From: an uncultured bacterium
GTDB lineage: Bacteria; Bacillota; Clostridia; Lachnospirales; Lachnospiraceae
Direction: 5' to 3'
Assembly: GCA_905215405.1 (NCBI GenBank)
Contig: CAJMQE010000002.1
Span: 39,833 to 103,832, forward strand
Length of the DNA: 64,000 nt
Part shown: positions 8,180 through 16,186 of the stretch, in pieces
Position numbering within the stretch: the stretch's first letter is position 1
How the letters are laid out: each line of letters opens with the position of its first letter
Program-made: the position numbers and the translations under genes
Notes under the pieces: generated by a model
What the model was told of the DNA's origin: nothing
The model's database searches: none
Seen by the model: the letters and a program-made list of their open reading frames with translations, nothing else

Positions 8180-8782
8180 ATGAAACTTCTTCTGCCATTT
8201 GTCATTTTATTTCTGGTCTGGTTCACCTATGAATTAAAGAAACATGATCACTCTCGAAAAGATAATTCTGAGTCTTTCTGGGAACATGAACAAAAAGCAA
8301 ATCTTACCAGACGTAAAAATATTGATAACTTAAATTATATCACAATTCCTATAGATTCCCTACCTTTTTTTGAGATAAATGATTCTCAGATCACAGATTA
8401 TCAGCAACGGATTCATGCATTGGCCGACCGGAAAATCCTGAATCTGACAGGCATGACCAATACTGATCTAAAAATGGAATATGGAACTGCAAACCTGAAT
8501 CATCTGACGGAATATGATGATAACTATGCAGACCTTGTATCTATCCTCAATAAATGGGGTACCCGTCTGATCAGTCTTGACTATGAAAAAGAAGGAATCC
8601 AGGTGCTTGAATTTGCTATCGACTGCCAGACAGACGTTACGACAACTTACTATGCACTCGCAGATTACTACGAACGCACCAACCAGTCAGAACGTATCCA
8701 TGACCTGATCAAAACTGCAGAATCTCTGAATTCCATAACACAGAAATCAATCATCGAGAATCTTCAGTCACGATCAGCATAA
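8180..8782 (+). CDS. Hypothetical membrane-anchored protein with TPR-like C terminus
   Basis: This 200-residue protein begins with one hydrophobic helix (residues 1-18), then a charged linker, and an alpha-helical C-terminal half whose repeated helices (EKEGIQVLEFAI, TTYYALADYYERTNQ) resemble tetratricopeptide repeats. The helix could be a signal anchor with the rest either outside or at the membrane face. I do not recognise a named family. It has its own promoter and an AAAGGAAAAAG ribosome binding site, and converges on the exonuclease gene. Confidence 0.7.
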   Translation: MKLLLPFVILFLVWFTYELKKHDHSRKDNSESFWEHEQKANLTRRKNIDNLNYITIPIDSLPFFEINDSQITDYQQRIHALADRKILNLTGMTNTDLKMEYGTANLNHLTEYDDNYADLVSILNKWGTRLISLDYEKEGIQVLEFAIDCQTDVTTTYYALADYYERTNQSERIHDLIKTAESLNSITQKSIIENLQSRSA

Positions 8783-8834
8783 ATTATGATCCACTCTATC
8801 GCAAAACGATTCACTATACGATTGAACTTCCTGC

Positions 8835-9536
8835 TTATTTCCCATATGTAGCACGGATCTTATCAATCATTCTGGAAGCCTGACTTTTTGTCAGGCTTTT
8901 TATATCTGCCTCCAGCACAATCTGATGTTTCTCCAGCAATTCACTGAGAAATGTTACCTGTCTCGGTGTGATCGGCGTATCCCTTTTCACATTATAATGT
9001 AACTTTATCGTCTCTGAAAATCCTTTATCCTGCGGATCAGCTTGATATAATTTTTGATAAACTTGCATTGCGCTCAATGCATCATCCAAAGCCCTGTGAT
9101 TATTTCCCGGATCGATTGCAAAATAAGTACAGAGATCCTCCAGCCTTTTGTGCTCCAGATCTGGCAATACTCTCCTTGCAATTTTCAAAGTATCAATGCC
9201 ATCTCTTTCAAACTTCAGCTTATGATTCACTGCAGCTTTCTTTATAAAACTATAGTCAAAAATAATATTATGGCCCAGAAGTGGAAGTCCCTGTGTAAAT
9301 ATAACAAGCTGTTCGATCACATCTTCAATCAGAGGTTTTCCTTGAAGCATCTGAGGTGTAATTTTTGTCAGGTCCATTACCTTATCCGATAATGGCACCT
9401 GGGGATTGACCAGCGTACTCAATGTCTCCTCTATCTGTCCGTCTATTACTCTGGCTGCACCGATCTCCATAATTCGGTCTGTTGCCGGATTCAGACCTGT
9501 CATTTCAAGATCAAGTGCAATATACGAATTTATCAT
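8835..9536 (-). CDS. DEDDh 3'-5' exonuclease (DnaQ/PolC-epsilon-like)
   Basis: This 233-residue exonuclease has the DEDDh residues: ALDLEMTGLNP (Exo I), GHNIIFDYSFI (Exo II) and NNHRALDDA (Exo III with the catalytic His). Such proteins degrade single-stranded DNA or RNA ends from 3' to 5' with two metal ions. There is no polymerase domain, so it is a stand-alone nuclease. The last 60 residues form a helical extension. Its ATG overlaps the nth stop by 4 bp (ATGA), implying translational coupling with the DNA repair gene upstream. Confidence 0.88.
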   Translation of the reverse strand: MINSYIALDLEMTGLNPATDRIMEIGAARVIDGQIEETLSTLVNPQVPLSDKVMDLTKITPQMLQGKPLIEDVIEQLVIFTQGLPLLGHNIIFDYSFIKKAAVNHKLKFERDGIDTLKIARRVLPDLEHKRLEDLCTYFAIDPGNNHRALDDALSAMQVYQKLYQADPQDKGFSETIKLHYNVKRDTPITPRQVTFLSELLEKHQIVLEADIKSLTKSQASRMIDKIRATYGK

Positions 9537-10171
9537 CCTTTTTTCCCTTTCCTTGCCTTACACAAATGATTCAGGAAACACTCTTCACATTTTGGGGCAC
9601 GTGCAGTACAGATTTCCCTTCCAAAGGTAATGATCTGAATATTGTAAAGAATCCAGTGATCTTTCGGTAATACCTTCATTAGATCAAATTCTATTTTTAC
9701 AGGATCTTCTTCTTTGGTGAACCCAAGTTTATTGGATATTCTTTTTACATGCGTATCCACAACGATACTTGGATCATGAAATATATTTCCTCTGATTACA
9801 TTGGCCGTTTTACGGCCGACACCTGGCAGCGCCGTCAGATCTTCAAGTGCCTGTGGAACTTCTCCATTGTATTTATCCAGCAGAATCTTTGCGCTGGCAA
9901 TGATATTCTTCGCCTTGTTATGGTAAAATCCTGTAGATTTAATATCATTTTCCATTTCCTTCAGATCTGCTTGCGCGTAATCTTTCAGCGTAGGATATTT
10001 TTTAAATAACTCCCTGGTCACAATATTGACACGTTCATCGGTACACTGGGCGCTCATCATAGTCGCAAACAAAAGCTGCCATGGATTACTATATTCCAAG
10101 CTGCACCGGTATTCTGTTGTGTACTTCTCATCCAGAAGTTCTAATATTTCTTTCGTCCTTTTTGTTGCCAT
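9533..10171 (-). CDS. nth: Endonuclease III, DNA N-glycosylase/AP lyase
   Basis: Nth removes oxidised pyrimidines and cleaves the abasic site during base excision repair. The 212-residue product has the helix-hairpin-helix LPGVGRKTANVI with the catalytic lysine (about 120), the catalytic aspartate in VVDTHVKRIS (about 138), and four cysteines of a 4Fe-4S cluster near the C terminus (CTARAPKCEECFLNHLC). A TAAGGAG ribosome binding site precedes the ATG. It lies just downstream of the radical SAM gene and overlaps the exonuclease gene by 4 bp, so the three probably share a transcript. Confidence 0.96.
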   Translation of the reverse strand: MATKRTKEILELLDEKYTTEYRCSLEYSNPWQLLFATMMSAQCTDERVNIVTRELFKKYPTLKDYAQADLKEMENDIKSTGFYHNKAKNIIASAKILLDKYNGEVPQALEDLTALPGVGRKTANVIRGNIFHDPSIVVDTHVKRISNKLGFTKEEDPVKIEFDLMKVLPKDHWILYNIQIITFGREICTARAPKCEECFLNHLCKARKGKKG

Positions 10172-10180
10172 ACTTGCTCC

Positions 10181-11968
10181 TTACTTCAAAATGTAAGCTT
10201 TCGCCGCATAGTTCAATGGGTTTCTCTGGGCATAATCGAACATGATCAGTTCCTTTTTGGTACTGCTAAGGAATTCATCCTCTGCTTTTACACTTCCAAT
10301 ATCAATTATCTCAGCCTCTGCCCCACATAATTCCACTACATTACAGTCAAATGCCTGTATATGAGTCGCTTTATTTGGTGAAAAGCTGGTATAAAGTTTT
10401 CTGAAAGATTTTTTGTATCCCGCACAATCATCCGCAAAGGATGGACATGTCTTAAGATTTTCCCGTAAATATAAATCAAAGAGCAGGATCTGCTCATATT
10501 TCTTAGTATCTACATTTTTCAGCGATCTAATAAAATCCATCAGAATCGTATAACGGGTAATTCTGGAGTGTTTGACGTCAAAGAGACCATTACTTTCATA
10601 GTAATGCGCCAGCGCTTTGTACATTGCAAATGGTCCATCGAACTCCTCTAACAATTCTTTCATCGTATACGCATATTGGCCGCTATTATAATATAATTCC
10701 ACGACCTCTTCCACATTTTTGATTGCCAGCACATCATCATAGGAAATCCAGTTCGTGAACAGTACCTCGTAAGGTGCCTTCGCAGTGAACTCAATGCCAT
10801 AGTCGCCTGCCTTTCTGGCCATCTTGGAACCCTTGAGCACCTTTAAGAACCCGAGTTGCAGCTGTTCTGGACAAAGTCGGTATACATCATCAAATGATCT
10901 TGTAAAAGATTCATAATTTTCATAAGGCAGACCTGCGATCAGATCCAGGTGCTGATGAATATTTTCAAAGGAATTGATCCGATTCACTACTTCTGATAGA
11001 CGGCCAAAGTCCATAACACGGTCGATCTCCTCGATGGTATCTGTATTGGTCGACTGCACTCCGATTTCAAGCTGAATCAGCCCTGGACGCATATCTTCCA
11101 TCAGATCGATCTCCTCATCAGTTAGAAGATCGGCAGCAATTTCAAAATGAAAATTGGTGATTCCATTATCGTGTTCATGAAGGAAGTTCAGCAGTTCCTT
11201 TGTACGTTCATGACTACAGTTAAACGTCCGATCGACAAATTTGACCTGTGCGACCTTATGTGATAGAAAGAATCCCAGTTCCTGTTCTACTTTATCAATG
11301 CTACGGAATCGAACTGATTTTTCCACAGAGGAAAGACAATAGCTGCAGCCATATGGACAGCCTCTGCTGCTTTCATAATAAATGATCTTATTTTCAAATT
11401 TACGCATGTCGTCATATATAAAAGGTAGCTCGTCCATATCGAGCAGCGGACGCATTGCTGTCGTCACAACCTGTCCATCCTCTTTACGATAGGAGATTCC
11501 GGCAACTTCATTTAGTGAAGATATTATTTCAATACCCTTCTGTTCATTTCCGCTATGATTATAGAATCGTACCACATCCAGAAATGTTTCTTCGCCTTCC
11601 CCGATCATTACGCCCTCAATATATGGATGTTCCCTGAGTACCTTCTGGCTGTCATAGGTTACTTCTGGCCCTCCAAGCCAAATGATCAGATCTGGACGTA
11701 TCTTTTTCAATTCCCTGCAAACTTCATAAACATAGTCTATATTCCAGATATAACAGGAAAATGCAACGATATCTGGATGTTTCTTATAAATTTCACGGTA
11801 AATATCCTGCGTATACTGATTGATCGTAAATTCTGCGATCTCAACGGTATCCCCGAGATTCCCCAGTCCTCTCTGTTTGGCATGCTCTGCACAATAAGCT
11901 TTCAGACTGTAAACCGCTAGATTTGAATGGATATATTTTGAATTAATTGCTGTCAGTAATAATTTCAT
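10181..11968 (-). CDS. B12-binding-domain radical SAM protein (DUF4080 type)
   Basis: The 595-residue protein has an N-terminal cobalamin-binding-like Rossmann region (KLLLTAINSKYIHSNLAVYS, then DIVAFSCYIWNI), a radical SAM barrel with the cluster motif in SSRGCPYGCSYCLSSV (CxxxCxxC, about residues 202-209), and a C-terminal DUF4080 region. It would cleave SAM reductively in the cytoplasm; the substrate is unknown. Nothing nearby suggests a dedicated pathway. It heads a minus-strand unit with nth and the exonuclease. The start is supported by GAGGAAGCAAA before the ATG. Confidence 0.88.
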   Translation of the reverse strand: MKLLLTAINSKYIHSNLAVYSLKAYCAEHAKQRGLGNLGDTVEIAEFTINQYTQDIYREIYKKHPDIVAFSCYIWNIDYVYEVCRELKKIRPDLIIWLGGPEVTYDSQKVLREHPYIEGVMIGEGEETFLDVVRFYNHSGNEQKGIEIISSLNEVAGISYRKEDGQVVTTAMRPLLDMDELPFIYDDMRKFENKIIYYESSRGCPYGCSYCLSSVEKSVRFRSIDKVEQELGFFLSHKVAQVKFVDRTFNCSHERTKELLNFLHEHDNGITNFHFEIAADLLTDEEIDLMEDMRPGLIQLEIGVQSTNTDTIEEIDRVMDFGRLSEVVNRINSFENIHQHLDLIAGLPYENYESFTRSFDDVYRLCPEQLQLGFLKVLKGSKMARKAGDYGIEFTAKAPYEVLFTNWISYDDVLAIKNVEEVVELYYNSGQYAYTMKELLEEFDGPFAMYKALAHYYESNGLFDVKHSRITRYTILMDFIRSLKNVDTKKYEQILLFDLYLRENLKTCPSFADDCAGYKKSFRKLYTSFSPNKATHIQAFDCNVVELCGAEAEIIDIGSVKAEDEFLSSTKKELIMFDYAQRNPLNYAAKAYILK

Positions 11969-12175
11969 TTTGCTTCCTCTTTTTCTTTTAGGATGTTTTC
12001 TGTTTTGTATTTTTCAAATTGCTTTTTTAACATCTTTATTCTGGTTCTCTATTCCCATTATTTTATCACTTCTGTCCATGTATCGTAAAGGCTTCATTTT
12101 CTGGAATCCGCCACTGGTATAGAATGGTTTTTTCTTTCATATATTTATACTATCTAAAAATCTGAGGTACAGTGC

Positions 12176-13414
12176 ATGAAACGTGGTATCTTTCTAAAGA
12201 TAGGGATTCTATGCGAATTTGCCTTCATTTTATTTCTCTTTACATATATCATCTTACACTACTCTTTCCCACCTGACAGCCAGTCTGTCGTAACAGATAA
12301 TGTCTCCAGCAATAGTGAAAATGCCGCCGGATTACAGAATTCTGGAACTTCCATTACACCTGAAGATCCAGAAAGCGGAGAAGGCACAGGAAATAGTGGT
12401 TCGCTTGAGGATGCCACAACCGGTGATTCCGATTCTGACTATATTAAATGGGTCGAGTTCAACGTTTCCGAACAGGCTCTGGAAGACGCCTACAAACTGG
12501 ATGTCAACTCTCAAGCCAATGAGGTGCGACTCAACTGGGTCGAACTGCTCGCTTACCTAGGTGCAAAATATGGTGGTGATTTTAAGAGCTACAAACAATC
12601 TGATCTGACGAACTTTGCCAAGAAGTTGCAAAATCAGGAAACAACCATTGATGCCGTCAGCGCCGACACGAAATATTACAACTACTATTATCAAGCTTAT
12701 GATGCTGTTCTTGGTGGTCTCGTGGGAAACTATCAGATTCAGACCGCCAGCGATTCTAATCCGGATGAACTTGTTTGGGTCGATAAATATGGTCTGAAAG
12801 GCTTTTCTCCCATTGCCAAAGGCTACTCTTATAGTGATTACGATGACTTTGGCGTATCCAGAAGTTATGGATACCGACGAAATCACCTCGGTCATGATAT
12901 GATGGGACAAATTGGAACACCAATTATTGCCGTTGAATCCGGCTATGTGGAAGTCATGGGCTGGAATCAGTACGGTGGATGGCGTATCGGTATTCGAAGT
13001 TTTGATAAAAAGAGATATTACTACTACGCGCATCTCCGTCAGAACTTTCCATTCAACAAATCTCTGCAGGAAGGCAGTGTCGTTCAGGCAGGCGATGTCA
13101 TCGGCTATATGGGACACACCGGTTACAGTTCTACTGAAAATGTAAATAATATCGACCAGGTACATTTACACTTCGGCCTTGAACTCATTTTCAATGAATG
13201 CCAGAAAGAATGTAACAACGAAATATGGGTCGACTGTTACGCCCTCACCCAGTTCCTCTATAAGAACAAATGTCAGACTGTCAAAGATCCAGACACCAAA
13301 GAATATTCCCGTGTCTACCAGATCATTGACCCTGCCGCTGAACAATACCGTGCTGAAAATGGGCTGGAGTCAGCAACCTCCCCTGATGTCAGTACAAATG
13401 GTACTTCAAACTGA
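12176..13414 (+). CDS. Membrane-anchored M23 (LytM-type) peptidase
   Basis: This 412-residue protein has an N-terminal helix (about residues 8-28), a Ser/Gly/Asp-rich linker (35-90), a helical segment and a C-terminal M23 domain. Zinc-site motifs are intact: HLGHD (His237, Asp241) and HLHFGL (about 333), with the middle histidine in YYYAHLR. M23 enzymes cut peptide cross-links of peptidoglycan. The gene is monocistronic, with a GAGG ribosome binding site and a terminator right after the stop. A cell-wall or spore-cortex role is plausible, but neither is shown by context. Confidence 0.88.
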   Translation: MKRGIFLKIGILCEFAFILFLFTYIILHYSFPPDSQSVVTDNVSSNSENAAGLQNSGTSITPEDPESGEGTGNSGSLEDATTGDSDSDYIKWVEFNVSEQALEDAYKLDVNSQANEVRLNWVELLAYLGAKYGGDFKSYKQSDLTNFAKKLQNQETTIDAVSADTKYYNYYYQAYDAVLGGLVGNYQIQTASDSNPDELVWVDKYGLKGFSPIAKGYSYSDYDDFGVSRSYGYRRNHLGHDMMGQIGTPIIAVESGYVEVMGWNQYGGWRIGIRSFDKKRYYYYAHLRQNFPFNKSLQEGSVVQAGDVIGYMGHTGYSSTENVNNIDQVHLHFGLELIFNECQKECNNEIWVDCYALTQFLYKNKCQTVKDPDTKEYSRVYQIIDPAAEQYRAENGLESATSPDVSTNGTSN

Positions 13415-13443
13415 CTTTTGATAACTTCCGTGTAAAAAGAAAC

Positions 13444-13495
13444 AAGAGCAGCCATCTCACTGGTCTCCCAGTAAAATGACTACTCTTATTTTTTT
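13444..13495 (+). terminator. Intrinsic terminator of the M23 peptidase gene
   Basis: AAGAGCAG pairs with CTACTCTT around an inner ACTGGTCTCCCAGT hairpin, followed by a T7 run. It lies 30 bp after the stop codon. Confidence 0.75.
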
Positions 13496-13505
13496 GTAAC
13501 AAAAA

Positions 13506-13576
13506 AGCGGGTGATGGGAATCGAACCCACGTATCTAGCTTGGAAGGCTAGTGTTCTACCATTGAACTACACCCGC
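13506..13576 (-). tRNA. tRNA-Gly (anticodon TCC)
   Basis: On the minus strand the gene folds into a complete cloverleaf: acceptor GCGGGTG with CACCCGC, D-arm with AGTTCAATGGTAGAAC, anticodon stem TAGCC/AGCTA with TCC in the loop, and a T-arm with GGTTCGATTCC. CCA is not encoded. It lies 8 bp from the tRNA-Phe gene, and both are read from a promoter upstream. Confidence 0.97.
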
Positions 13577-13584
13577 ATATAAAG

Positions 13585-13657
<73 letters not shown>

Positions 13658-13741
13658 ATTCCTATTATGTAATTACCAGCTGTCTATTGTCCCGGATAAC
13701 TTTTTGTGATCGAGCAACACACACTCCATAACGCAATATTG

Positions 13742-13771
13742 ATTCTAGCATATCAGTGTTTGAATTGTCAA
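13742..13771 (-). promoter_or_regulatory. Strong promoter of the tRNA-Phe/tRNA-Gly unit
   Basis: On the minus strand consensus TTGACA (13771-13766) and TAGAAT (13747-13742) are 18 bp apart, about 85 bp before tRNA-Phe. A second TTGACA (13805-13800) with TAAAAT (13780-13775) lies just upstream at 19 bp spacing and may be a tandem promoter. Confidence 0.7.
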
Positions 13772-13805
13772 GATATTTTACACCACTTTTTAACTTTAAT
13801 GTCAA

Positions 13806-14032
13806 AAAGTTTTTATTACCATACTTACTTTACTATATGCACCTGCATCAGAAATGTTCCCATACAGAAAAATAAAGCAGATACAGGGATAGATACTCTC
13901 GATACTCTGCTTACCCTTCCCTGCCTGCTTCAATTCACTACTTCTATTAAACCCGAATTAAAATCCTGCTTACTGCTTCACTGCTTCGTCCTGATTGTAT
14001 CCAAGTTTCGTCCTGCACATGAATCTAGCTTT
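13806..14032. other. Gap between the tRNA promoter and the 37-bp repeats, no gene seen
   Basis: This non-coding stretch belongs to the 565-bp gap between tRNA-Phe and trmD. A plus-strand open frame crosses it and the repeat array, but it starts with GTG without a ribosome binding site and its C-terminal part is just the translated repeat, so I do not call it a gene. Confidence 0.5.
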
Positions 14033-14165
14033 TACACTTGCGGCTTAGCCTTTGGACTTACCTTTGGCTTACACTTGCAACTCAGCCTTTGGACTTACCT
14101 TTGGCTTACACTTGCGACTCAGCCTTTGGACTTGCATTTTGCTTACACCTACTTGGGTTTTGGAC
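14033..14165. repeat. 37-bp tandem repeat, about 3.5 copies
   Basis: TACACTTGC-type units begin at 14033, 14070, 14107 and 14144, an exact 37-bp period; the last is partial and diverged. Each unit contains two TTTGGACTTA/TTTGGCT half-repeats. It lies 58 bp downstream of the trmD stop codon in non-coding DNA. Confidence 0.9.
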
Positions 14166-14223
14166 TCTAAACGAGCTTTTACTTAACTTCAATTAGATAT
14201 TTCACTTTGTAATTTGTTATTTG

Positions 14224-14964
14224 TTATTTGTTCTTTCTTTTTTTCTTCTGGCTCTCTTCCTCTCGGATCTTCTGCTCTGTCAGATAGATCTCATAGAGGT
14301 CAGGGCGGAATTTCTTGGTCCGCTCAATCGATTTCTGAAGACGCCATTCATCAATTTTTCCATGATGTCCTGACAAAAGAACTTCAGGCACTTTTTTACC
14401 ATTATAAGTTTCCGGTCTGGTATACTGAGGATACTCGAGCAAATTGTCATGAAAGCTTTCAAATTCTGCTGATACATCATTATTCAGTACTCCTGGGACA
14501 AGTCTGGAAATCGCATCGATCATGACCATTGCAGGAAGTTCTCCACCTGTCAGTACATAATCACCAATGGATACAAAGTCTGTTACGACTTCTTCCAGAG
14601 CTCTTTCGTCAATTCCTTCATAGTGTCCACAGAGGATTACCAGATCCTCTTCTTTTGCGAATTCTTCTGCCATTTCCTGTTTAAATGTGTGTCCCTGTGG
14701 TGTCATATATACCACTCTTGGTCTTTTCCCAGTTTTGCTGACAATAGATTCATATGCCTTGACAACAGGTTCTGCCTGCATGACCATACCTGCGCCTCCA
14801 CCATATGGATAATCGTCTACCTTCATATGTTTATTGCTGGAAAAGTCTCTGATATCCACAGCATCAACAGACAGGATGCCTTTTTCTATCGCGCGGCCTG
14901 TAATACTTGTACTTAATCCATCTATAATCATTTGAGGGAACAATGTTAGAACATGAAAATTCAT
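14224..14964 (-). CDS. trmD: tRNA (guanine(37)-N1)-methyltransferase
   Basis: TrmD is an essential SPOUT enzyme that methylates G37 next to the anticodon and prevents frameshifting. The 246-residue product starts MNFHVLTLFPQM and contains the trefoil-knot SAM site (LCGHYEGIDERALE, SIGDYVLTGGELPAMVMIDA) and the DDYPYGGGAGMVM motif. The C terminus is a Lys/Glu-rich tail. A GAGAGG ribosome binding site precedes the ATG. Unlike the usual rpsP-rimM-trmD-rplS operon, no ribosomal protein genes flank it here; the SGNH-fold gene is immediately upstream. Confidence 0.96.
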   Translation of the reverse strand: MNFHVLTLFPQMIIDGLSTSITGRAIEKGILSVDAVDIRDFSSNKHMKVDDYPYGGGAGMVMQAEPVVKAYESIVSKTGKRPRVVYMTPQGHTFKQEMAEEFAKEEDLVILCGHYEGIDERALEEVVTDFVSIGDYVLTGGELPAMVMIDAISRLVPGVLNNDVSAEFESFHDNLLEYPQYTRPETYNGKKVPEVLLSGHHGKIDEWRLQKSIERTKKFRPDLYEIYLTEQKIREEESQKKKRKNK

Positions 14965-15010
14965 TCTTTCTTATCCTCTCTTACTTTTTTACTTTGTTTT
15001 TTCTCTATTT

Positions 15011-16162
15011 TTACTTTGCATCAATATTTGTAATTTCAGCAATCGTATTTAACATAAATCCATAGCAAGAATTGTAAAGTGCTACACCATTACTTGTTAA
15101 CTCAGAATCCAGATTTCCACTGCCATCTGTAAATGCGTTGTAGAGATCGATGTAACTTACTCCATCTGTAGCAACCATCTGTACCAGTTTCTGATTCAGT
15201 TCCTTAATATTGTTATTTGAAATCTTAACAGTAGATTTATCTTCATACGATTTTGAAATAGGCAATACTGAAACTATATGGATCTTGGTATTTGGAAGCT
15301 TGTCCTGAATCTCATGAATCAGATCTTTATAATACTGTGTGATCTTATCTGTGCTTCTGATATCCGTTCCATAATTCAGATCGTTAAGTCCAAGCATGAT
15401 AAATACTTTATCAGGATTAGCAGAAACGATCTGATCTACGAACTTCGTTGCTTTGTCAGTTGTCACATTATCATCTGAAATGACCTGACTGCTGTCAAGA
15501 TATCCATAGTGTTCAATACCACTGATGATCATATCTCCGACAAATACAGAATTTGCATAGTAATCTTTATATGAAAAATCTTCTGAATCTACTTTTTTGT
15601 CCGTTGTGAAAATTCTGTTATAAGGCTTATCTGCATCAGCCACAGTTGTCTGTTGTGCCTGTGTTTCTGTACCTACCGTATTATTATCTGCAATAGCTGC
15701 AGTTGTTTCCTGTTTTGCAGTTGTCTGCTTCTGAGCTGTTGTAGCGGCCCCATTGTCGCCCTTATTCAGGCCGCCAATGATCTTTGCCCCTGCGACAACA
15801 ACAATTGCTGCTACAGCGATACCACCAAGTGTATACACATATTTCTTATATTTGTTCCATTGTCTTAACTTCTTATTCAGTCTAATATCACTACTAGAAT
15901 GAGCTGCATCAGCTCTATTGTTTCCGCCTGCTTCTGCATTATCTGCTCCATCAGTAGCATTCATTCTATCGTTTGCACCATCTAATCCGTCATTCTCATT
16001 ATTACCTTTAAAATCCTTACTGTAAACAGGCGCTGACATTGCCTCAACTGATCTTAAAATTTCTTCATCTATATCAATATCTGCACTTTTCTTATTCTGT
16101 ACAGCGTAATTTTTATTCTTTGTTTTATTATTTTTTACATTATTTGTATTCTTATTGTCCAT
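15011..16162 (-). CDS. Membrane-anchored SGNH-fold protein lacking catalytic residues
   Basis: The 383-residue product has a low-complexity Asn/Asp-rich cytoplasmic region (1-105), one transmembrane helix (about 109-131), a Thr/Gln/Ala linker (136-178) and an SGNH-hydrolase domain (about 200-383). Block I reads FVGDMII where GDS is expected, so the nucleophilic Ser is Met211. Block III GLND (258-261) with the oxyanion Asn is kept. Block V reads NGVAL (358-362) where D-G-x-H-L is expected, so Asp and His are both lost. It therefore looks like a non-catalytic binding protein. The ribosome binding site AAAGGACAGG supports the start. It lies between a GH13 gene and trmD on the same strand. Confidence 0.8.
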   Translation of the reverse strand: MDNKNTNNVKNNKTKNKNYAVQNKKSADIDIDEEILRSVEAMSAPVYSKDFKGNNENDGLDGANDRMNATDGADNAEAGGNNRADAAHSSSDIRLNKKLRQWNKYKKYVYTLGGIAVAAIVVVAGAKIIGGLNKGDNGAATTAQKQTTAKQETTAAIADNNTVGTETQAQQTTVADADKPYNRIFTTDKKVDSEDFSYKDYYANSVFVGDMIISGIEHYGYLDSSQVISDDNVTTDKATKFVDQIVSANPDKVFIMLGLNDLNYGTDIRSTDKITQYYKDLIHEIQDKLPNTKIHIVSVLPISKSYEDKSTVKISNNNIKELNQKLVQMVATDGVSYIDLYNAFTDGSGNLDSELTSNGVALYNSCYGFMLNTIAEITNIDAK

Positions 16163-16186
16163 CTTATCCTGTCCTTTCTAAAGATG

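Noticed and set aside
12557..13165. 202-codon frame antisense to the M23 peptidase
   Set aside because: Opposite the conserved peptidase domain and without translation signals.
13706..14170. 154-codon plus-strand open frame between tRNA-Phe and trmD
   Set aside because: GTG start with no ribosome binding site, overlaps the tRNA promoter, and its C terminus is the translated 37-bp repeat.
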